This document shows positions 57,494-64,000 of a stretch of 64,000 nt of DNA, in pieces (positions within the stretch are counted from its first letter, which is position 1; each line of letters begins with the position of its first letter). A program made the translations under genes and the position numbers. This DNA comes from Alphaproteobacteria bacterium (lineage in GTDB: Bacteria; Pseudomonadota; Alphaproteobacteria; Rhodobacterales; Rhodobacteraceae). Location: positions 1-64,000 of the forward strand of contig JAUIAS010000004.1 of assembly GCA_030425395.1 (NCBI GenBank), read 5' to 3'. A model generated the notes under the pieces. It had not been told where the DNA came from, did not search any database, and saw only the letters and a list, made by a program, of their open reading frames with translations.

Positions 57494-58306
57494 ATGAGCA
57501 TTTTTCGACAGTTTTTCTATAAGAACCGCAAATTTTACGACGATGATTTTGATTGGGAGAACTACACCGCCGATTCCTATCACAGGCGGCTCAAGGGGGA
57601 TGTCGAAAGTCAGTATTTGACCATCGCGAAACCGGGCGATCTGAGTTTTGACGCGGGTTCGGGGAAGCTGGTGACCGCGACGCGCCCGGTGCACCCCAAT
57701 CACGGCCTGATCCTCGAGATGATCGGCCGGTTGCAACCGGATTCGGTTCATGAGGCGGGCTGCGGCGGGGGCGACCACGTGGCCAACGCGCAGCTTGTAT
57801 TTCCCGATATCCCGATTTCGGGTGGAGATCGTGGAGAAACCCAACTGAAGCTCGCGGTCCAGCGCCACCCCGAACTCGCGGGAAAACTGGGCGTTCAGGA
57901 TATCACCATGCCGTATTCCACCCAGTGGCCCGAGGTGGACATGGTCTATTCGCAAGCGGTGGTGATGCATATCCATACCGCCGTGAGCCACTTTGTGGCG
58001 CTTGCCAATATGGTGCGTCAGGCGCGAAAATACGTGCTGCTTGTGGAAAATCAGCAATGCCACAACTTTGTGGATGACATTCGTGCCTTGCACGCCGGAG
58101 GGCATCTGGCGTGGGAGGCGATGAATATCTATCTCGCCGAGGGGTCAACTGGCGCGCGCGCGGCGCTGTTGTCGCGCGATGTTCTGGATCTGCCCGAGCT
58201 GACCTCCGATGCACAGCTTCGCGCGGGCATCAAACCTTCGCAACGCCGCCTCAAGCGCGCCGCTGAAGATAGCGCGCGCGGTCTTTTCGGCTTTGGCGGG
58301 TTTTGA
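57494..58306 (+). CDS. SAM-dependent methyltransferase, 270 aa
   Basis: Class I fold with motif I VHEAGCGGGDHVANAQLVFP near residue 90, followed by QAVVMHIHTAVSHFVALANM. The substrate is unknown; the pattern is that of small-molecule or glycan methyltransferases. Start ATG 57494 with GGAGACC upstream. It stands near the exopolysaccharide genes to the right and may belong to surface-glycan decoration, but it is separated from them by a convergent gene. Confidence 0.82.
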   Translation: MSIFRQFFYKNRKFYDDDFDWENYTADSYHRRLKGDVESQYLTIAKPGDLSFDAGSGKLVTATRPVHPNHGLILEMIGRLQPDSVHEAGCGGGDHVANAQLVFPDIPISGGDRGETQLKLAVQRHPELAGKLGVQDITMPYSTQWPEVDMVYSQAVVMHIHTAVSHFVALANMVRQARKYVLLVENQQCHNFVDDIRALHAGGHLAWEAMNIYLAEGSTGARAALLSRDVLDLPELTSDAQLRAGIKPSQRRLKRAAEDSARGLFGFGGF

Positions 58307-58368
58307 CCGGGCTGCGATGTAAGCGCGACCCAGATGGATTTGACACCCGAGCGGTCGGACATCGCTTC

Positions 58369-58400
58369 GGTTTGATACCCATTTGGGTTGGGATCAAACC
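58369..58400 (+). terminator. Hairpin after the methyltransferase gene, possible terminator
   Basis: GGTTTGAT (58369-58376) pairs with ATCAAACC (58393-58400), and an inner CCCA/TGGG pair extends the stem; TTTT follows five bases later. The rest of the 255-bp gap to 58561 shows a second weak stem near 58440 (TGAACC/GGTTCA) and no gene. Confidence 0.45.
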
Positions 58401-58561
58401 TGACTTTTCATAGGGGCGGGATGTGCGCTGACCGTTAATGAACCCTGAAGGTTCAGGTTTATCGTGGCGCTTGCGGCTCATTCCCTCATTTTACCTTGGC
58501 CCCGGGGGGGCGAGCGGTGCGAATGTGCCTGCCGAAATTTTGCGCTTGGCATACCGCGCGT

Positions 58562-59758
58562 TTATCCGGCGCGGTGAAGGTCGGACATCCATCCCTTGGT
58601 CACGCGGTCGAGATGGGCAAGCGCCGCGCGCGCGGCCCGTTTGCGGCCATCGGAACTCATCGCTTCGATCTTGTCGGCAGCAATCCCTATGCATGCGGGG
58701 TCAAGAAGGTCTTGCCGGTCTAAGCCCCCGCGTCTGTCGGCGATCATCGAGATCGTAGGCAGGGCGTCCGCGTCGAACAGATCGGCGATTGCATTCAGTT
58801 CGCGGCCCAGTTCATAGGTTCTCAATCCTTCCTTACGGGCAGATGCGATTGCATGTGCATGCAGGATCAAGCCCGTGGGCGATGGTGCGCCGATCCCGTC
58901 ATGGCCTGGCACCAGCACGTGCATCAATCCAGTGCGCCGGTCAAACGCATGCGCAACCCCGGCCACGATCTGGCCTGCGTCTTCTAGAACGGGCATGAAC
59001 AACTGGCCGGTATCTCGCAGGATCCGAAGGGCATTCCTGTGGTTTTCGACACGCTTTGGCAGCCCCCTGCGACCGTGCAGTCGGGCGTGATTGCTTTTCC
59101 AGATATCCAGAACTGCGGCAATGGCATCTTCATCATCCCGTGTGTGGATTGCCAGCGGTCCCGTATCGACGAGCCTTTGACGTTCGGTCCTGATCAATTT
59201 TCTGAGCTGACGTTGCCGGAGGCCAAAGTCCTGCGCGCCCTGAAGCGTCAATGACCGCAGGGCGGCACCGGTATCGGGGCCGTCGTCGGTGCCAGTTGCG
59301 GACCAGCGCAGGCGCACAGATCCCGCATCAAGCCCGCGCGCGATATATCGCGCCCGCCGCGGGGAGCGCGCATCCCGCAAGGCAAAGCGGACCCACGGCA
59401 TTCGTTCCAGAACCCGCCCCAACCGGGGCAGGACGCGCGCTTCTTCCGCCGGGTCGCACAACAAGCCCCCGTCCTGTCCAAGGCCAAGTGGCCCGAATTG
59501 ATCCAGTTCGGTCTGCAACGTCTCAGGCTTTGCATTCCATATGACCCGCATCCGCAGCGCAAGCGCACACAAAAGCCGGTGCGGATCAGTGTCATCATGC
59601 AGGGTCAAGATCCGCCATCGTCCGGGTGAATCCGCCAGCACACGACACAGCCAGTCATGACCAAGAAAAAAGCTGGCTTGCGGATCGCGATGTTCGAGAT
59701 CGCGCCATGCGCGGCGCAAGTACTGCAATTGCGACAGCGTTTCCGTGACGGTCAGCAT
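58562..59758 (-). CDS. BioF2/CelD-like GNAT acyltransferase, 398 aa
   Basis: A two-lobed GNAT protein of the Acetyltransf_6 (BioF2-like, CelD) type. The second lobe (about 200-390) carries the acetyl-CoA-type segment GLILHAHAIASARKEGLRTY and ELGRELNAIADLF. These proteins are frequent in exopolysaccharide loci and probably acetylate polymers. ATG 59758 is preferred; the frame extends 27 codons upstream into Pro/Arg-rich sequence. Convergent with the methyltransferase. Confidence 0.85.
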   Translation of the reverse strand: MLTVTETLSQLQYLRRAWRDLEHRDPQASFFLGHDWLCRVLADSPGRWRILTLHDDTDPHRLLCALALRMRVIWNAKPETLQTELDQFGPLGLGQDGGLLCDPAEEARVLPRLGRVLERMPWVRFALRDARSPRRARYIARGLDAGSVRLRWSATGTDDGPDTGAALRSLTLQGAQDFGLRQRQLRKLIRTERQRLVDTGPLAIHTRDDEDAIAAVLDIWKSNHARLHGRRGLPKRVENHRNALRILRDTGQLFMPVLEDAGQIVAGVAHAFDRRTGLMHVLVPGHDGIGAPSPTGLILHAHAIASARKEGLRTYELGRELNAIADLFDADALPTISMIADRRGGLDRQDLLDPACIGIAADKIEAMSSDGRKRAARAALAHLDRVTKGWMSDLHRAG

Positions 59759-59958
59759 CAGGCGGCCACGTGGTTGATCGAGCGGTTGGCGGTTTTGTGG
59801 ACCGCGCGTGATACGGGCTGGAGAGCAGTCATCTGGCATAAACTGATACTGGCGCGCATTCCTGACGATTTCGTTAACGGATAAAGACCGATCGGATCAC
59901 GGTTGGCGTGCCGGGCAATGGAGGCTAGAAACAGCTTCAGAAACATAAGGAGAAGGTT

Positions 59959-61254
59959 ATGCAAGCACCCGATCGGTCCCCCCATGTCGTAATCGCAGGT
60001 GGCGGAATAGGCGGGCTGGCGCTGGCGTTGACGCTGCACCAGATCGGCGTTCCTTGCACCGTCCTTGAACAGGTGAGCGAACTGCGCCCGCTTGGGGTGG
60101 GGATCAATATCCAGCCGAACGCGGTGCGCGAACTGAACGATATGGGGATCGACGCCAAAGCGCTGGATCATGTGGGCCTTCCCGCGCGCGAATGGGCTTT
60201 GGTCGGGCGCAACGGGGCCGAGATCTATGCCGAGCCGCGTGGCCTTGAGGCGGGCTACAACTGGCCGCAATACGCGGTTCATCGTGGTCAGTTGCAAATG
60301 CTGCTTTATGAGCAGGTGCGCGCCCGTCTGGGTCCGCATGCGATGCGCACCGGGGTCCGCGTCACCCGGTATGAAAACCACGAACATGGCGTTTCGGTGC
60401 ATATCGACGGACCGGGCGGCACTTCGGAAGTGATCGAGGCGACGCTTCTGGTGGGGGCCGACGGAATTCATTCCGCAGTGCGCGCACAGATGCACCCCGA
60501 CCAGCCCGCGCCGCATTGGAACGGCGCAATCATGTGGCGCGGCACAAGTCAGGCCGCGCCGGTGCGGGGTGGGTCGTCCTTTGTCGGCTTGGGATCAGTG
60601 CGTCAACGCATGGTGTTTTACCCGATCTCGCCGGTTGATCCGGAAACCGGACTTGCGACGATCAACTGGATCGCCGAGGTGACCGTGGACAACTCCGACG
60701 GATGGACAAGCGCCGACTGGTCCAAGCAGGTCGCGCTTGAAGATGTCCTGCAGCATTTCAAGGATTGGCAGTTTGACTGGTTGGATGTGCCCGCCCTTCT
60801 TTCCGGGGCGGAACGGATTTACGAATATCCGATGATCGACCGCGATCCGGTGCCCACTTGGGTGGATGGGGCGGTGGGCCTGATGGGGGATGCCGCGCAT
60901 GCGATGTATCCCACCGGATCGAATGGGGCGAGCCAGGCAATCGTGGACGCACGTGTTTTGGGCAGCTGCATGATCGAACACGGCGTCACTCCGGCAGCCT
61001 TGGCGGCTTATGACGCCAGACTGTGCGAAAAGGTTTCGGCGCTGATCCTGCGCAACAGAGGGCTGGGGCCGTTCGGTATTCTCAACCTTGTTGACGAACG
61101 TTGCGGCGGGGTCTTTGACGATATCGACGCAGTAATCGCCCCTGAGGAACGCGCCGCCTTTGTGGCCGATTACAAGGCAGCGGCTGGATTTGCCATTGAC
61201 GCCTTGAACGCCGCTGCGCCGACCATCGCACCGGGGGCGCGGGTTCCGGTCTAG
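59959..61254 (+). CDS. FAD-dependent monooxygenase (salicylate hydroxylase-like)
   Basis: A 431-residue group A flavoprotein monooxygenase: FAD-binding VIAGGGIGGLALALTLHQIG at the N-terminus, GADGIHSAVR, and LMGDAAHAMYPTGSNGASQA for FAD ribityl contact (GD near 310). Such enzymes hydroxylate aromatic substrates with NAD(P)H; substrate here unknown. ATG 59959 with AAGGAGAAGG upstream, a strong ribosome site. No clear partner genes. Confidence 0.9.
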   Translation: MQAPDRSPHVVIAGGGIGGLALALTLHQIGVPCTVLEQVSELRPLGVGINIQPNAVRELNDMGIDAKALDHVGLPAREWALVGRNGAEIYAEPRGLEAGYNWPQYAVHRGQLQMLLYEQVRARLGPHAMRTGVRVTRYENHEHGVSVHIDGPGGTSEVIEATLLVGADGIHSAVRAQMHPDQPAPHWNGAIMWRGTSQAAPVRGGSSFVGLGSVRQRMVFYPISPVDPETGLATINWIAEVTVDNSDGWTSADWSKQVALEDVLQHFKDWQFDWLDVPALLSGAERIYEYPMIDRDPVPTWVDGAVGLMGDAAHAMYPTGSNGASQAIVDARVLGSCMIEHGVTPAALAAYDARLCEKVSALILRNRGLGPFGILNLVDERCGGVFDDIDAVIAPEERAAFVADYKAAAGFAIDALNAAAPTIAPGARVPV

Positions 61255-61793
61255 CGCAGCGTCTGGCTTTGCCCAATCTCCTGCCCACCGAGATTTGGGC
61301 AAGCTCGCCACATTTCCAAGGCCACGGGGTGCCGCATTTGGTGGGGTTGGTTGGCCAGATTGTTGCCGAGCACGCGAAAAGCCGTGGAAATCGACCGAAT
61401 GATTCGGAAAACGGTTGCCTCAATTGGGGCAAGATTCGGGCTTAGCCACCCAAAATGCACGTTTTTGGCGAGTTGCCGCGCCTGTTATCATTCGAATTTT
61501 GGGCGATACTATTGAGCATATGGCAACAATCAAAAGATATTTTGATGATACCTTTGAAACTTGGGATAAAGTCCCAATATATAGTGTGAGGTCATTGGAA
61601 ACAATGTGTTTCGCCTCATTTGTGCCGCATTGGTTACGGCGTTGTGTTATTTCAATTGTGTCGGCTTTGAGGCAGTTTTTAGCCAGAAGGTCGGCAGGTT
61701 TTTGGATTGGGACTGTTTCTGGTGAAACTGGGTCGCGCCAAAGAATTTGTAAAGCGCCTTGCTGCTAAGGTGCGTGTGCTGCGAGGTACGACT
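61255..61793. other. 539-bp AT-richer intergenic region before the ExoY-like gene
   Basis: Just after the monooxygenase stop a 12-bp stem with one bulge forms: TTGCCCAATCTC (61269-61280) and GAGATTTGGGCAA (61290-61302). From about 61490 to 61660 base composition is clearly lower in GC than the flanks, with a palindrome CAAAAGATATTTTG at 61531-61544. No convincing gene is seen: an open frame 61415-61768 has no family resemblance and would overlap the next gene. This looks like a long regulated leader for the polysaccharide genes. Confidence 0.6.
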
Positions 61794-62585
61794 GTGAAAG
61801 ATCTGGTTAATGAAGATCGGCTGATCCCGGCGACCGATGGACATTCGGTGCTGTACGGGGCGACCGCGTTCCCCGGTTCGGAAAATCTGGTGCAAACCAA
61901 AATTCGTACGGGTCTGTTGCCCGAACATGGCGGAGACGATGCGGGCAATCGCTTGGGCGCGAATTCTGCGTCCAACGGGGTATATGCGCGGATTGGTAAG
62001 CGGGTTCTGGACGTTGCGCTGGTCATCCTGACGCTGCCGGTATCGGTTCCTCTGGTGTTGCTGTTTGCCTTGGCATTGTTCGTCGAAAGCGGTCAGCCCT
62101 TCTATCAGCAAAAGCGGGTTGGCCGGGGCGGGCGCGAGTTTTCCATCTGGAAACTGCGCACGATGGTGCGGGACGCAGATGCGCGTCTTGCCACGCTTCT
62201 TGATAGTGACATCAAACTGCGGGCGGAATGGAACGCCACGCAAAAGCTCAAGAACGATCCGCGTATCACGCCGGTGGGCCGGTTCCTGCGCGCGACGTCG
62301 CTTGATGAGGTGCCACAGCTGTTCAACGTGCTTCTTGGGGACATGAGCCTTGTCGGCCCGCGTCCAATGTTGCCGGACCAACTGCCGCTCTATGGTAACC
62401 CCAAGGCATACTTTGCGCTGCGTCCAGGTCTGACCGGTCTGTGGCAGGTCAGTGACCGCAACGAAAGCTACTTTTCCTATCGGTCGGTTCTCGACCGTCA
62501 GTATCTCAAGACCTTGTCAATCTGGCAGGACCTGGCGATCATGCTGCGAACCGTAAGCGTTGTGCTGCGCCGCACCGGATACTGA
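61794..62585 (+). CDS. Exopolysaccharide sugar transferase, ExoY-like (undecaprenyl-phosphate glycosyl-1-phosphate transferase)
   Basis: A bacterial sugar transferase: one membrane segment (LDVALVILTLPVSVPLVLLF), then RVGRGGREFSIWKLRTMVRD, SLDEVPQLFNVLLGDMSLVG and PRPMLPDQLPLY, all diagnostic. It transfers the first sugar-phosphate to the lipid carrier. The start is unsure: GTG 61794 has a CGAGG site eight bases upstream (263 aa); in-frame TTG 61707 would add 29 residues with no ribosome site. The next gene is an ExoP/CpsD-like ATPase 79 bp downstream. Confidence 0.9.
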   Translation: MKDLVNEDRLIPATDGHSVLYGATAFPGSENLVQTKIRTGLLPEHGGDDAGNRLGANSASNGVYARIGKRVLDVALVILTLPVSVPLVLLFALALFVESGQPFYQQKRVGRGGREFSIWKLRTMVRDADARLATLLDSDIKLRAEWNATQKLKNDPRITPVGRFLRATSLDEVPQLFNVLLGDMSLVGPRPMLPDQLPLYGNPKAYFALRPGLTGLWQVSDRNESYFSYRSVLDRQYLKTLSIWQDLAIMLRTVSVVLRRTGY

Positions 62586-62664
62586 TTAAAAAAACATCAT
62601 AGCTGGCCGCGCCATTTGAGATATACATCGGGTGGCGCGGAACCCGGGGGCAAGGGTGTCAGTG

Positions 62665-63870
62665 ATGAAGAACGAAACCTACAATATGAACGACCGCACA
62701 TTGCGTGCACGCGACGACAGCTTGGCAAGTGGAACGCGGTTCCGTCGGTTCAAGCGGGCTGGACATACCGATCACGGTGATCCGGCCAAGGCGTCAGAAG
62801 AATCTGCGGATCAAAACGGCACTGCATTCGATGCCGAGGCATCCGAAGAAGTGACAGCGATCCGGCCCGAGGATTGGATGGATGAGGTGCGCGCGCAGAC
62901 AGCGCCACTCAGAAATCAAGCCCCGGCGTCAAGAACGCGCCGCGAACCCGACAGCCGGGCCCACGTGCAGCGCAAGAAGGCGGCACCGATGCCGCTGGAA
63001 GATCCGGTTTATTTGCCGGAACACGAAGACGAGGACGAAGCGTTTGCGCGTAGTTTGTCGCGTGCTGTGTCGATGCCGGACTCTCACGATCAGGCATCCT
63101 CGGGTATGGACTGGGACGATGCGCACGTCGCTACGCCAAACCTGCCGGCGGTTGCCCACGATGTATGGCGGCACCTGCCTTTGGTGCGGTCAAATCTGAG
63201 CCCCGAGCTTTTGGGCCATGCTACTGGCGTGATCAGCCCATTGCGTGACGATCCGGCGGCCCGCGCCTTTGACTTGCTGCGCACCCGACTGGTCAGCACG
63301 CTCAAGACCAATGGATGGCGCCGGGTCGCAGTTGCGGCACCGACGACTGGATGCGGCAGCACGTTTGTCGCGCTCAATCTCGCTTTGAGCCTGTCGCGGA
63401 TGCCGCATAGCCGTACCGTTCTCATGGACCTGAACCAACGCAACCCGGATCTTGGGCCGATGATTGGCGTGCGGGGGGCGGCGGATGCCCACCACTTTCT
63501 GCGCGGTCAGGTCGAACCAGAGGACTACTTTCTGCGCGTGTCCGATCAGTTGGCCGTTGGCGTTTCAGATAATGTCTATCCGGATGCATCCGACCTTTTG
63601 CACAATCCGTTGTGCGCGGTTTCTCTGGAACGGATGCAGAAACAGCTTTCTCCGGATGTCGTGGTTTATGATTTGCCGCCAATCCTTGCACTTGATGATC
63701 TGGCGGCGTTTCTGCCGCAGGTAGATGGCGTGTTGCTGGTTTCTGACGGGACCAAAACCACGGCGCGCCACATCGCGGATTGCGAACGTATCCTGCGCGG
63801 GCAGACTGAACTTTTGGGTGTTGTGCTCAACAAAGCGCGTAAATCCGAGGCTGCCGCCAGCGCCGCGTGA
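62665..63870 (+). CDS. CpsD/ExoP-like P-loop ATPase with degenerate Walker A
   Basis: A 401-residue soluble protein: a disordered charged N-terminal 190 residues, then a ParA/BY-kinase-like domain. The P-loop reads PTTGCGST (226-233): the invariant lysine position is Ser232. Walker A' is TVLMDLNQRNPDL and Walker B-like VVVYDLPPILALDD. There is no tyrosine cluster at the C-terminus (ends KARKSEAAASAA) and no membrane chain-length domain, so it is not a standard tyrosine autokinase. Downstream of an ExoY-like gene, so a polymer-export regulator is likely. Start ATG 62665; a GTG 11 codons earlier lacks a ribosome site. Confidence 0.82.
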   Translation: MKNETYNMNDRTLRARDDSLASGTRFRRFKRAGHTDHGDPAKASEESADQNGTAFDAEASEEVTAIRPEDWMDEVRAQTAPLRNQAPASRTRREPDSRAHVQRKKAAPMPLEDPVYLPEHEDEDEAFARSLSRAVSMPDSHDQASSGMDWDDAHVATPNLPAVAHDVWRHLPLVRSNLSPELLGHATGVISPLRDDPAARAFDLLRTRLVSTLKTNGWRRVAVAAPTTGCGSTFVALNLALSLSRMPHSRTVLMDLNQRNPDLGPMIGVRGAADAHHFLRGQVEPEDYFLRVSDQLAVGVSDNVYPDASDLLHNPLCAVSLERMQKQLSPDVVVYDLPPILALDDLAAFLPQVDGVLLVSDGTKTTARHIADCERILRGQTELLGVVLNKARKSEAAASAA

Positions 63871-64000
63871 TCATGCGTCATAGTTTCGCCGTTTTGCCCG
63901 GTTATACTTCGGGCAAAGCAAACCGGTCACAAGACTGAATTCGAGGCAAGAGCAGGGCGCGTCGGTAACGAGTGCGTAGGGAATATGGGGCCGATCTATT
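63871..64000. other. Right-edge intergenic sequence
   Basis: The final 130 bp contain no complete gene. A short stem TTGCCCG-GTTATACTT-CGGGCAA (from about 63895) lies close after the ATPase stop and could be a terminator stem, without a strong T-run. Confidence 0.4.

Noticed and set aside
61415-61768. 117-codon gene in the AT-richer gap
   Set aside because: No ribosome site, no recognisable domain, unnatural tail (RQRICKAPCC), and it would overlap one possible start of the ExoY-like gene.

Overview
The window is a high-GC (low 60s percent by eye), gene-dense bacterial chromosome segment. Gene content and order point to a marine-type alphaproteobacterium of the Rhodobacterales (Roseobacter group). 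The evidence is dgt-argS-SPOR-nagZ-scpA-scpB; yceD-rpmF-plsX-fabH-ihfA-merR with a tRNA-Pro; lptF-lptG-lptD-surA-pdxA-rsmA facing pepA-holC; a Mur-like Fur protein; and a long two-lobed dCTP deaminase. Nearly everything is housekeeping. I see no phage, insertion sequence, CRISPR array, toxin-antitoxin pair or defence island.

Layout. 0-2.4 kb: the end of a protein made of 20-residue repeats (60-bp tandem DNA repeat), an unidentified conserved gene and a DMT exporter. 2.4-9.8 kb: erpA facing dgt, then argS, a SPOR protein, nagZ, scpA and scpB as a tightly overlapping run. 9.8-15.5 kb (minus strand): dcd-like deaminase, tRNA-Pro(GGG), merR, ihfA, fabH, plsX, rpmF, yceD. 15.5-19 kb: bamE-type lipoprotein, OlsB-like acyltransferase, Uup-type ABC-F. 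19-25.5 kb: SDR, tyrS facing anmK, cupin, HAD and eno. 25.5-34.8 kb: transporters, Mur/Fur, SelO, a GNAT, a nucleoside hydrolase, an FkbM methyltransferase with a glycosyltransferase, and mazG. 34.8-38 kb: M20 amidohydrolase with two ureohydrolases. 38.7-42.5 kb: prfA-prmC, a DUF4167 protein and rsmA. 42.7-49.3 kb: the outer-membrane biogenesis operon. 49.4-57 kb: pepA-holC, aspartic protease, MarC, ACT protein, second ABC-F, MFS efflux, ndk. 57-64 kb: accessory edge with a TfoX C-terminal protein, methyltransferase, BioF2-like acyltransferase, flavin monooxygenase, an AT-richer intergenic stretch and an exopolysaccharide pair (ExoY-like sugar transferase, CpsD/ExoP-like ATPase).

How genes work together. 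LptF/G/D and SurA build the LPS export machine. PlsX, FabH and L32 couple lipid initiation to translation. PrfA and PrmC are a release factor and its methylase. ScpA/ScpB serve chromosome condensation. NagZ and AnmK, far apart in the window, both belong to peptidoglycan recycling. The M20 enzyme and two ureohydrolases look like a guanidino-compound catabolic cassette.

The least ordinary signals are: a family of short intergenic repeats (core GGTATTTGGAACGAGAAAGA) at six 3'-flanking sites, three of them in paired inverted arrangements; the coding 60-bp tandem repeat at the left edge; and an ExoP/CpsD-type ATPase whose P-loop lysine is a serine. No clear-cut new multi-gene system was found. The repeat family is the best candidate for something under-described.
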